From assembly GCF_001570365.1 (NCBI RefSeq), contig NZ_BBYK01000075.1:1-35288 (forward strand): a stretch of 35,288 bases of DNA, read 5' to 3'. The notes beneath the pieces were generated by a model. That model had not been told where the DNA came from. It saw nothing but the letters and a program-made list of their open reading frames with translations, and ran no database searches. The stretch comes from Microtetraspora fusca. Its GTDB lineage: Bacteria > Actinomycetota > Actinomycetes > Streptosporangiales > Streptosporangiaceae. Made by a program: the position numbers and the translations under genes. The number at the start of each line of letters is the position of its first letter. Positions within the stretch are counted from its first letter, which is position 1. Below are positions 1 through 6,834 of the stretch, piece by piece.

Positions 1-501
1 GTCCGGCACCAGCGCCACCGCAACCGCCGACGCGACCTCGCGGACCTGCGCCACCAACGGCCACGACACCTGACCCGCGTGGGAAGAGTTGTCGTCGGAA
101 GCGGACTCTTCGTGCTTGGGTGTTCCATCCTCGGCCTGGCCGCCGCCCAGCCCCTCAGCGGCCGGGAACGTTCCACCGGAATCTTCGCGGGAACGGACGG
201 CACCGTCATGGCCGACCGCTCCCTCGGAAGTGGGGACGGAAGCGGAAGACCCGGTGGAGCTCTTTGGCTCACCCGTGCGCGGTCTCTCCCTGCGGGAACC
301 GGGGAAGAGGGGGACATCACCGGCCGGAACGTATGGGAAAAGATCCCAGCCGTTGTCGGGGGCAAGGGCTGAACTGCCGTCCGACCCCCAGGATTTCGCT
401 TTTGAGGTGATGTGCTCCCACCAGTCGGCATCACATGGACCAGGAGAAGAGCGGCGCTCATCCGGCGCCGAGAAAAACACCGACCCAAAGAATTCCGGCA
501 C
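1..501 (-). CDS. Unrecognised protein, partial (runs off left edge)
   Basis: An open frame of 167 codons runs leftward from a GTG at 501 to the window edge with no stop. The GTG has a strong purine-rich ribosome binding site (AGGGGGGAGG) a few bases upstream. The visible protein starts MPEFFGSVFFSAPDERR, has a Trp-rich stretch (DADWWEHITSKAKSWGSDG, about residues 27-45), then a long Ser/Gly/Glu/Asp-rich low-complexity segment (about 60-145). It ends in a more hydrophobic stretch (VSWPLVAQVREVASAVAVALVPD) that may begin a folded or membrane domain. I do not recognise the family. A LexA-type box lies 58 bases upstream, which suggests control by DNA damage. The plus-strand frames over this region are shadows. 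Reality of the gene is likely; function is unknown. Confidence 0.65.
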   Translation of the reverse strand, partial: MPEFFGSVFFSAPDERRSSPGPCDADWWEHITSKAKSWGSDGSSALAPDNGWDLFPYVPAGDVPLFPGSRRERPRTGEPKSSTGSSASVPTSEGAVGHDGAVRSREDSGGTFPAAEGLGGGQAEDGTPKHEESASDDNSSHAGQVSWPLVAQVREVASAVAVALVPD

Positions 502-558
502 GCCCGCCTCCCCCCTGCCACATGACCGATCGAATGTGTATACGAATAATTGCACATC

Positions 559-572
559 CGAACGGGTGTTCG
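559..572 (-). promoter_or_regulatory. LexA (SOS) box, CGAAC-N4-GTTCG
   Basis: The sequence CGAACgggtGTTCG is an exact copy of the core actinobacterial/Gram-positive LexA operator (CGAAC-N4-GTTCG). Read on the minus strand it overlaps a possible -35 (TTGCGA) and lies just ahead of an AT-rich stretch that could hold the -10. It is 58 bases upstream of the GTG of the left-edge gene, the normal position for a repressor site. The match is seen directly; LexA control is inferred. Confidence 0.6.
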
Positions 573-830
573 CAAGCCTGTTTTTGGTGCACAGAGAAGC
601 GGTTTTCTTGGCGGGAATTTTAGATATATCCCTTTTGGGCGGTGGGTGGCAGGCTGGCTGGCTTTTTCAGGATATGGCAAGAAAGTGCCATTAGTGCTTC
701 GGATTCCGCCCGCTTTGTTGTGACTGGTGACAATTGTGGGGAAGGATTCTCGAGTTGAATGTCGAGATTATGGACGGAGGTTGATGGCAGGATCCGCACC
801 CCGTTTGAGTGCCATCGGCGTCGGCTACGG
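573..830. other. Non-coding, comparatively AT-rich stretch
   Basis: No convincing gene is seen. The stretch is richer in A/T than its surroundings and holds an imperfect dyad ATGGCA-N6-TGCCAT at 674-691. It lies between the promoter of the left-edge gene and a decayed transposase fragment, so it may be partly the remains of an insertion. Confidence 0.4.
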
Positions 831-839
831 CTACGGCTG

Positions 840-1064
840 TCGCGGGGACGTTGTGCCACGACTGAGCCGTGACCAGACGCCCTCGATGCGCGGGGCGGCT
901 AACACGTCGGCGGCGGATCCGTTTGTAGGTGCGGGAGATGCCCACCTCTGCCGCCAGGTGCGCGACGGGTCGCCTGGGCGGGACGTGACCCCGGCCCCCA
1001 GGACGCGGTGGACCAGAAGTCGTCGGCCGTGAACGGTCAGCCCAAGCATTGCGGTGGGACGCGA
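840..1064 (-). pseudogene. Decayed transposase N-terminus, IS481-like
   Basis: On the minus strand three pieces of a familiar transposase N-terminus appear in alternating frames. These are SHRNA followed by LTVHGRRLLVHRVLGAG, then RPVAHLAAEVGISR (helix-turn-helix), then a poorly kept RxEGxxxxLSRGTTSP that resembles the DRSSRPH linker. This order matches IS481-family integrase-type transposases that begin with HGRLLLVQRV...GRPVAHVAAELGISR. The frame changes twice and there is no DDE catalytic domain, so this is a dead fragment. The family call rests on remembered motifs only. Confidence 0.45.
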
Positions 1065-1065
1065 A

Positions 1066-1112
1066 GACCTCCGGTGTGGTGGAGCCCAGACAGCTCCACC
1101 ACACCGGAGGTC
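1066..1112 (-). terminator. Perfect 20-bp stem hairpin, likely terminator
   Basis: Arms 1066-1085 and 1093-1112 are perfectly complementary (20 bp) around a 7-base loop. The hairpin lies about 50 bases past the stop of the GH84 gene in its direction of transcription. There is no U-tract, as is usual in high-GC Actinobacteria. It also sits at the edge of the transposase fragment, so an origin in an insertion end cannot be excluded. Confidence 0.6.
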
Positions 1113-1160
1113 CTCTTGTTGATCAAGCGGAACCGTCAACAACGGTCGTGGTCGACAGAC

Positions 1161-4100
1161 CTAGGCGGCTGCGTGTACCTCCACCTCCCACAGTGAGTAG
1201 CCCCACGTCAGCGCTCGTTTGACGCCCTGCACGCGCAGGTGGCGGGTGGAGTTGGCCTGGTCGATCCAGATCTCGTCCACGCCGCCGTCGCCGTCGGTCA
1301 CCTCGGCCAGCGGAGCCCAGGTGACGCCGTCGGCCGACGACTCCAGTCGGTAGTCCTTGCCGTACGCGGCCTCCCAGTGCAGGACCACCTTGCCCACGTC
1401 CACGGCGGAGCCGAGGTCGATCGTCAGCCATTCGGCGTCGGTGTAGCCGGACGACCAGCGGGTGGCCAGGTCGCCGTCGACCGCGTTGGCCGCCGCGAAG
1501 GTGGTGCCGCCCTCGACGCTTGAGGCCGCGACCGGCCGCCCCTTGGCGAGGTTGGCCTCGGCCACCGCCCGGTGGGCCTTGACGGCGACCGTGGTCGTCA
1601 CCCCGGCGAAGGAGATCTCCAGCGTGCCGGAACCGGTGGGGGTGAAGGCGACGGGGACGATCAGCTCGCCGCCGCGCGGCAGCGTCATCTCGCGGTCGGC
1701 CGGAAGCTTCCATCCTGCCGGGCCCTTGACCGACAGCGTGCCGGTGACGGCGGCGGCGCGCTGGCTCGTGGCGCTGAGCGTGAGCGTCGCCTCCTTCCCG
1801 ATCACCGCGTCCAGCGCGGCGGGGTCGACGGAGAGCACCGCCGCCGGCACGTCGCCGTACCTCGGCACGATCTCGGCGATCTTCGGCGCGGCGCTCCCGG
1901 CCGTCCAGGCAAGCCTGATCGCGTCGGCGGCCACGTCAGCGGCGTCGAGTTCGGTGTACGGCCCGGCCAGCCTGCCGATCGACTGCCACTGGCCTCCGGT
2001 CCTGACCTGGACCTCGGCCTCGCCGGTACCGAGGACGATCACCCGGTCGATCAGGCGCTGCTTGGAGAGCGTCACCTGCAGGGCGTCCCCGGCGGCCGGA
2101 GTGCCGGAGGCGGTCCAGGCGGTGCTGAGGTTGCCGTCGGCCGCCGCCTGCGGGTTCGTGCCCGCCGGGCCGCCGCTGACCGTGAGTCGGGTGACGTCGT
2201 CGCCGAGGGTGGCCACCTGGAACTCCCGTACCACGAGCCAGTAGTCGTTGCCGCCGGTCGCGCGGTAGCGGACGTAGCGGGCGCGCGCCCCGGCCGGGGC
2301 CGTCGCCTTGACCTCGGCGGTGGTGCCGGTGGCGAGCATGGTCCAGGCGACGCCGTCGATGGAGTACTCCAGGACTCCGGCGTGGATGAAGTCGTTGGGG
2401 CTGCTCGGCTTGCCCATGAGCACGGCCACGTCGCCGATGGACTTGATCGCCCCGAGGTCGACGCTCACCGCGTCACCGGCGCCGGGGGCCTTGTCGCTCC
2501 AGTAGAAGGTGTTCAGGTCGCCGTCGACCATGCGGTCGGGGGTGTTGTCGGCATACGTCCCCAGAGTGCTGGAGGCGGCCGGCCGGTCGTCGAGCACGCC
2601 GATCCAGCGGTCCAACTCGCCCAGGGCCTGGGTGATGAAGCGGTCGAGGACGCCGTCGCCGATGCGGGGGAACGTCGTGGAATGCGGGGCCCGCGGGTCG
2701 CGGATGGCCTTGGCCGCCGCGATGAGGTCGAGCGCATCCTGCCGGGCCCTGACCGCGGCGGCGCCGTCGCCCGCCCTGACCGCGTCGAGCACGTCGAGGG
2801 TCTTGAGCATGGCCTTGGCCCACAGCTCGGTGGCGTCCAGCCAGGACTTGGCCTCCTCCAGGAATGCCTGGTCCTTCACCCCTGCGGTGATGGCAGCCGG
2901 GGCGGCCAGCAGGCGCTCGGCGTAGGCACGCAGCGTGGTGGGCTTCCCGGCACGCCAGGCCGGCCAGAACTCCTCGACCGCGGCGGCCAGTACCGGGGCC
3001 TGCTTGAGGTGGACGGTGCCGTCGTAGCTGCTCAGGTCGGCCACGTCGCGCAGCGCGGAGGCGACCTTGTCCGAACCGGAGGCCACCTCGTCCAGGGCGC
3101 GCAGCCAGGACGCCTTGGCGTCGTAGACGGGGTCGTTCCATCCGAAGTCGGCGAAGGAATACAGGCCGATCTTGCTGACCGCGGCCTGGTTCATCGGGTT
3201 GGAGATGATCCCCGCCAGGTGCTCGGACAGGCCGGGCTCGCGCCCGGCGTAGTCGGCCATGTGCAGGCGGCCCGGGTTGTAGTCATTGACCGGGTAGTTG
3301 TCCCAGACGAGGATCTCGTGGCCGAAGACCTGCCTGGCCTGGGCCGCCTGAGCCTTGGTGATCGCCGCGGGGACGACGCCCATGCCGGTCCAGTGCACGA
3401 CGACCTTCGGGTCGAGGACCTCGCGCAGCGCCTTCTTGTACGGCGATTCGGAGGCGTTGTAGTACTCGGTGGGCACCATCTGGAGTGGCGAAACGTCGCC
3501 CTTGGCCGTGGCCCAGGCCTGGGCGGCGTTGATCAGCTCGCTCTGGGCCCGCCCGGCTCCGGCCCCGCCGGGGTTGCCGTACTTGGCCCGGTCGCCCTCG
3601 CAGTTCCAGCGCCCGGCGTCGATGTCGTCCATCGGGATGTTGAACGAGCGACCGCCGAGCGCGTAGACGGCCTCGAACTTGGCCAGCAGCGCCTGCACGT
3701 CCTGCGGGCTGGTGTAGCAGATCGACAGGCCCGGTGACAGGGCGAAGGTGAAGTCGACGTGGTTCTCACGGGCGCGGGTGATCAGCTCGCCGAGCTGAGT
3801 GAGCTTGTCCGGCGGATACGGATCGCGCCAGCGGTCGCGGTGGTAAGGGTCGTCCTTCGGCGCGTACTCGTAGGTGTTCATCTTGTGCGCGCCGAGGTAG
3901 CTCAGGTGGTTCAGGCGGTCCTGCTGGGACCAGGGGGTGCCGTAGAAGCCCTCGATGGAGCCGCGGTAGCGCATCGTGGGCCAGTCGCGTACCTCCACGC
4001 CCGGCATCCAGTCGGTGCCCTGACGGCGCTGGATGAGCTGGCGCAGGGAAAGAGCGGCGTAGTAGGTGCCGTCGGCGTCCACACCGTCGAGCACGATGAC

Positions 4101-4502
4101 CTTGTGCCCGCCGCTGTGCCCGGCCGCGAGCACGTATCCCTCGGCCGGCAGGCCGTCGGCGTTCTTCACGCCGAGCCCGTCGAGGGCGGCGTCGCCGTCA
4201 CCCAGATAGATCGTGACCGGGGTGTGCGGGTCGTCGCCGTCGGTGGCGACGATCCGCTTCACGCCCGCGTCGGCGAGTGTCTGCCGTACGTGGGCTTCGG
4301 CGTACTGGTCGCTGTCGCTGGTACGGACCAATCCGACGACGGGGTTGACGGGGAACCCATCGGAACGGGCTTTCACCTGCTGAGCCGTGGGGGCCACGGC
4401 GATGGGGGAGGTCTCGGCTTCGGCGGCCTTGGCGGTGTTGACGGGGGCGATGATCAGGAGGGATGCGGCGAGGGTCAGGGCTAAGGGACGGCTGGGGGGC
4501 AC
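1161..4502 (-). CDS. Secreted GH84 beta-N-acetylglucosaminidase (NagJ/hyaluronidase-like)
   Basis: The 1113-residue exported enzyme removes beta-linked N-acetylglucosamine from polymers or glycoproteins. GTG at 4502 is chosen because AAAGGAG lies just ahead and a clean signal peptide follows (about 1-27, ending near NTAKAAEAE); an upstream in-frame start at 4574 would spoil it. An N-terminal GH84N/GH20b-like domain (about 30-170) is followed by the GH84 catalytic barrel. The barrel shows EGFYGTPW (about 184-191), YAPKDDPYHRDRW (about 213-225) and the catalytic Asp pair in NIPMDDID (Asp 292 and 293). A helical region, an F5/8 type C-like domain (about 635-750), an NPCBM-associated NEW3-like domain (about 870-960) and a C-terminal F5/8C/CBM32 domain follow. 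Two DasR-type boxes in the promoter fit a GlcNAc or chitin-scavenging role. GH84 membership is secure; the natural substrate is not. Confidence 0.93.
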   Translation of the reverse strand: MPPSRPLALTLAASLLIIAPVNTAKAAEAETSPIAVAPTAQQVKARSDGFPVNPVVGLVRTSDSDQYAEAHVRQTLADAGVKRIVATDGDDPHTPVTIYLGDGDAALDGLGVKNADGLPAEGYVLAAGHSGGHKVIVLDGVDADGTYYAALSLRQLIQRRQGTDWMPGVEVRDWPTMRYRGSIEGFYGTPWSQQDRLNHLSYLGAHKMNTYEYAPKDDPYHRDRWRDPYPPDKLTQLGELITRARENHVDFTFALSPGLSICYTSPQDVQALLAKFEAVYALGGRSFNIPMDDIDAGRWNCEGDRAKYGNPGGAGAGRAQSELINAAQAWATAKGDVSPLQMVPTEYYNASESPYKKALREVLDPKVVVHWTGMGVVPAAITKAQAAQARQVFGHEILVWDNYPVNDYNPGRLHMADYAGREPGLSEHLAGIISNPMNQAAVSKIGLYSFADFGWNDPVYDAKASWLRALDEVASGSDKVASALRDVADLSSYDGTVHLKQAPVLAAAVEEFWPAWRAGKPTTLRAYAERLLAAPAAITAGVKDQAFLEEAKSWLDATELWAKAMLKTLDVLDAVRAGDGAAAVRARQDALDLIAAAKAIRDPRAPHSTTFPRIGDGVLDRFITQALGELDRWIGVLDDRPAASSTLGTYADNTPDRMVDGDLNTFYWSDKAPGAGDAVSVDLGAIKSIGDVAVLMGKPSSPNDFIHAGVLEYSIDGVAWTMLATGTTAEVKATAPAGARARYVRYRATGGNDYWLVVREFQVATLGDDVTRLTVSGGPAGTNPQAAADGNLSTAWTASGTPAAGDALQVTLSKQRLIDRVIVLGTGEAEVQVRTGGQWQSIGRLAGPYTELDAADVAADAIRLAWTAGSAAPKIAEIVPRYGDVPAAVLSVDPAALDAVIGKEATLTLSATSQRAAAVTGTLSVKGPAGWKLPADREMTLPRGGELIVPVAFTPTGSGTLEISFAGVTTTVAVKAHRAVAEANLAKGRPVAASSVEGGTTFAAANAVDGDLATRWSSGYTDAEWLTIDLGSAVDVGKVVLHWEAAYGKDYRLESSADGVTWAPLAEVTDGDGGVDEIWIDQANSTRHLRVQGVKRALTWGYSLWEVEVHAAA

Positions 4503-4517
4503 GCGGTCTCCTTTGAG

Positions 4518-4552
4518 TGCGCATAACCGTCCGAATGCGCATAAATACGCAT
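4518..4552 (-). promoter_or_regulatory. TGCGCATAA direct repeat and dyad in the GH84 leader
   Basis: TGCGCATAA occurs at 4518-4526 and 4536-4544, 18 bases apart. The second copy is part of the dyad ATGCG-N8-CGCAT (4535-4552). Both lie between the presumed promoter and the ribosome binding site of the GH84 gene. They are AT-rich against a GC-rich background and could be a second operator; the cognate factor is unknown. Confidence 0.35.
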
Positions 4553-4584
4553 CGGATTGCACATATGAGAGCACCGTAATCGGA

Positions 4585-4600
4585 ACCGGTCAATACCAGT
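4585..4600 (-). promoter_or_regulatory. DasR-type operator (dre) 1
   Basis: On the minus strand this reads ACTGGTATTGACCGGT. It agrees with the Streptomyces DasR consensus ACTGGTCTAGACCACT at 12 of 16 positions, including the TGGT and GACC half-sites. It overlaps a possible -35 hexamer (TTGACC), so binding by a GntR/DasR-type repressor would block the GH84 promoter. DasR senses GlcN-6-P and controls chitin and GlcNAc genes, which fits the product. Confidence 0.6.
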
Positions 4601-4617
4601 TCCTCTCCGGATCTTCG

Positions 4618-4633
4618 GCAGGTCCGTACCAGT
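4618..4633 (-). promoter_or_regulatory. DasR-type operator (dre) 2
   Basis: On the minus strand this reads ACTGGTACGGACCTGC, keeping both half-sites (ACTGGT and GACC). It lies 33 bases upstream of the first box, about three helical turns, so two repressor dimers could bind the same face of the DNA. Confidence 0.5.
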
Positions 4634-5205
4634 TCCTGCGCGCGGGGCAGTCGGTGTACCCGGCCCGGACGGCGCACGCCTACCGCTCGGCATGGCCCTC
4701 CGCCCTCGGCGTGCTCGGCGGCGGGTGTCTTCATTTCGGGACGAGTCCGGGTTTTCTTGTGGGAAAGTGCGGCTGCTGTGCTGAGCCCGAGTCTTCCCTA
4801 GGGTCGCCCGATTTCTCCATCACACGGGCGAAATCCGGGATCTGCCCACTCTGGACGGAAACGGCGTCGGCGTGTGGAGGGAAAACGCATCAAACCGCGG
4901 GTTCCGGTGATGGTGGAATTTGCCGGGAGTAATGCGCTCCAATCATCATCGACACTCCGCGGTTTTTTGCCGTTCCAGGGATTTTCTTGCGATCGCCCTG
5001 ATTCTTCGGCGGGTAGGCACGGTCCCGTCGCTCAATGGAAATCTTTCGGGTCGTGACCGACTGACGCCGCACTCACCTGTTTGGTGTTCATCAGTCGGGG
5101 ACCCGTGTGGGGATTACGGAAACGGTCAGTACGTTTCCCCGTGGATTTTCGTATTGATGCCGACATGTCCGGTGAAGGTTCACGCGAGTCCTTTCAGGAG
5201 AATCC
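4634..5205. other. Divergent intergenic region between GH84 and TNT genes
   Basis: No gene of convincing composition is seen in this stretch; the short frames have no family features or ribosome sites. It should hold the promoter of the TNT gene. Besides the palindrome at 5118-5138 there is a weak dyad CCGACTGA/TCAGTCGG with arms at 5057-5064 and 5091-5098. Confidence 0.4.
5118..5138 (+). promoter_or_regulatory. Palindrome GGAAACG-N7-CGTTTCC, possible operator
   Basis: Perfect 7-bp arms flank a 7-base centre, 67 bases upstream of the TNT start. The position fits a repressor or activator site for that gene. The arms end in CG on the inner side, vaguely like LacI/GalR half-sites but too widely spaced for a standard one. 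The factor is unknown. Confidence 0.4.
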
Positions 5206-6000
5206 GTGCAAGGTTTTTCTCGACGAGCGCCGTTGGTCGCGGCGCTCGCCCTGGCCGCAGCGGCATTCCTGGGCGGCGGCGCCGCCCAGGCAGACGCCAC
5301 CCTCTCGGCCACGGGCGCCCGGTCGCCTGCGTCGTCGGCCCCGGAGAGAACACCCGCCCCCGTGCCCGCCGTCGCTTCGACGCCGAGCACCCCCGTGTCC
5401 GCCGGCGCTTCGAGGCCGCAAACCGTCGCGCAGGTCTGCGGCCCGCCCTATGTTCAGGGCAATTCGAACCTCGGCCCGCTGTACCTTCCGCAAAACGGAT
5501 GGCTGGCCACGATCCTGAGGGGCTACGTGCCGTTCGGCGGGCTGACGCCGACGGGGTTCATCGATCGCTACTGGAACGAACCGGTCAACGGATGGCGCTA
5601 TCCGCCGGACTTCGGTTTCGCCCATTCCGGGGGCTTCAGCAACGGCAGGCCGCTCATCGCACCGGAAGTCCTCCCGGTCGGGACGAAACTCGACCGCTTC
5701 GGCGGTGAGGGCGGGTCGTTCCTCGCGCCGTACGGCACGCCGTACGTACGGAGGTCCCTCCCGCCGAACAACCTGAACACGTTCTCCGGCGACCCCGGGC
5801 ACCCGTGCAACTATCACGCGTACGAGGTCGTCAAGACGTTCGCCGTCGACGCCGGGCCGGCCGCCTCCGCGTTCCAGCAGCAAGGGGTCGGCAAGCAGTA
5901 CCACCTGCTCAGCAAGTACATCCTTGAGGCGCCGCAGACTCCCGTCGAGCTGCCGGTGAGCTGGCTGGTCGCCAACGGATACCTCAAGCGGCTGAACTGA
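5206..6000 (+). CDS. Secreted TNT-domain protein, probable NAD+ glycohydrolase
   Basis: The protein has 264 residues. It starts at GTG 5206, five bases after an AGGAG. A signal peptide (about 1-29, cut near AAQADA) is followed by a Pro/Ala/Ser-rich linker (30-75) and a compact C-terminal domain. That domain shows the TNT (tuberculosis necrotizing toxin) pattern: FIDRYWN, GWRYPPDFGFA, LPVGTKLDRFGGEGGSFLAPYGTPY (about 156-180), RRSLPP, YHAYEVVKTF and the GVGKQY segment (Gln 231) near the C-terminus. TNT enzymes hydrolyse NAD+; here the enzyme would act outside the cell. Two Cys (78 and 201) could form a disulphide. Unlike mycobacterial TNT it is not fused to an outer-membrane channel or a WXG/polymorphic toxin carrier, and no immunity gene adjoins it. 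Fungal and bacterial secreted NADases offer a parallel. Family call is strong; activity is inferred. Confidence 0.85.
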   Translation: MQGFSRRAPLVAALALAAAAFLGGGAAQADATLSATGARSPASSAPERTPAPVPAVASTPSTPVSAGASRPQTVAQVCGPPYVQGNSNLGPLYLPQNGWLATILRGYVPFGGLTPTGFIDRYWNEPVNGWRYPPDFGFAHSGGFSNGRPLIAPEVLPVGTKLDRFGGEGGSFLAPYGTPYVRRSLPPNNLNTFSGDPGHPCNYHAYEVVKTFAVDAGPAASAFQQQGVGKQYHLLSKYILEAPQTPVELPVSWLVANGYLKRLN

Positions 6001-6020
6001 TCGGCCTGGCCCGACCGCCT

Positions 6021-6055
6021 CGCCCCTCCCGGCTTCTCGGCCGCCGGGAGGGGCG
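6021..6055. terminator. Bidirectional terminator hairpin
   Basis: Arms 6021-6032 and 6044-6055 form a perfect 12-bp stem around an 11-base loop. It lies between the convergent TNT gene and the P-loop kinase gene and can serve both. A second weaker stem (TTCCCG...CGGGAA) follows at about 6062-6082. Confidence 0.65.
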
Positions 6056-6143
6056 CATCGCTTTCCCGTCCGGGGGCGGGAAGGCCACGACCCCAGATTT
6101 CGATGCGCGGCCCCGCCTGCCGCGGCCGCCGCTCCCGGCCGTA

Positions 6144-6746
6144 CTACCGACGGCTCCGGTCGCCTCCCCAGGGGATGAGATGCCGGAGCTGCTCGTCGAT
6201 CGGCGGTGCGCCGATGCGGTTGTCCACCTCGACGTACGGCACGGCGGGCGGCTCGTTCACCCGGATGGCCCGGAGGTACTCCTCGAACCGTTCGAGCTTC
6301 TGGCCGTCCCTGGGCAGCCCGCGCTCGACCAGCCGAGCGCGCAGGGTGGGGCCGTCGGAGCGGACCCACAGGAGACGGACGGGAGGTCCGCCCAGGTCGG
6401 TGACCCAGTGACGCCACAGTTCGGCGTCGTGGACCTGGGAGGTGAACGGCCCGCTGAGCATCACGGGGCAGCCGTGCGAGCGGATCTCGTACGCGGTGGC
6501 GGTCAGGCCGTCGTATTCGTGGCGCTTGATGTGCCGGTCGTACCAGGGGCCCTCGCGCTCGCCGTCGGGTCGGCCGTAGGCGGCCAGGGTGGCCTCGACG
6601 AAGGCCCCGTAGACCGTGTCCTTGTCCAGGAGGGCGGGGACGGGATCCAGCCGGCGCAGCAGCGCCGAGCAGACCGTCGACTTCCCCGCCCCGGGAGGGC
6701 CGGACACGATCCAGACGGGCGGTTTCACCACTCCATCATGGGTCAT
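6144..6746 (-). CDS. Small P-loop kinase / AAA-type ATPase
   Basis: The protein has 200 residues. The Walker A motif GPPGAGKST is at about 16-24, followed by [11 protein letters not shown], a substrate-site pattern seen in small-molecule kinases of the gluconate/shikimate/chloramphenicol-phosphotransferase type. A lid region contains [13 protein letters not shown], and the C-terminus reads YVEVDN. The substrate cannot be deduced. ATG 6746 is used; its ribosome site is weak, and a GTG about seven codons later is an alternative. The open frame continues upstream to 7013, but that part overlaps the LCP gene and is Arg/Pro-rich out-of-frame sequence. It follows the LCP gene in the same direction after 88 bases and may be co-transcribed. 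Confidence 0.75.
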   Translation of the reverse strand: MTHDGVVKPPVWIVSGPPGAGKSTVCSALLRRLDPVPALLDKDTVYGAFVEATLAAYGRPDGEREGPWYDRHIKRHEYDGLTATAYEIRSHGCPVMLSGPFTSQVHDAELWRHWVTDLGGPPVRLLWVRSDGPTLRARLVERGLPRDGQKLERFEEYLRAIRVNEPPAVPYVEVDNRIGAPPIDEQLRHLIPWGGDRSRR

Positions 6747-6834
6747 GCCCGGCGCGTCCGGCTTCTGGCTTCCCGCCTGGGGCCCACATCGCCGCGCGCG
6801 ATCACGCGAACTCCAGACGCACGATCCGGTCCTG

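Noticed and set aside
79-694. Plus-strand open frames of 96-201 codons at the left edge
   Set aside because: They are antisense shadows of the minus-strand partial gene, which has a proper ribosome site; their compositions look like out-of-frame high-GC sequence.
1572-3737. 721-codon plus-strand open frame
   Set aside because: It is the antisense of the GH84 gene, with Gly/Arg/Val-rich composition and no recognisable domain.
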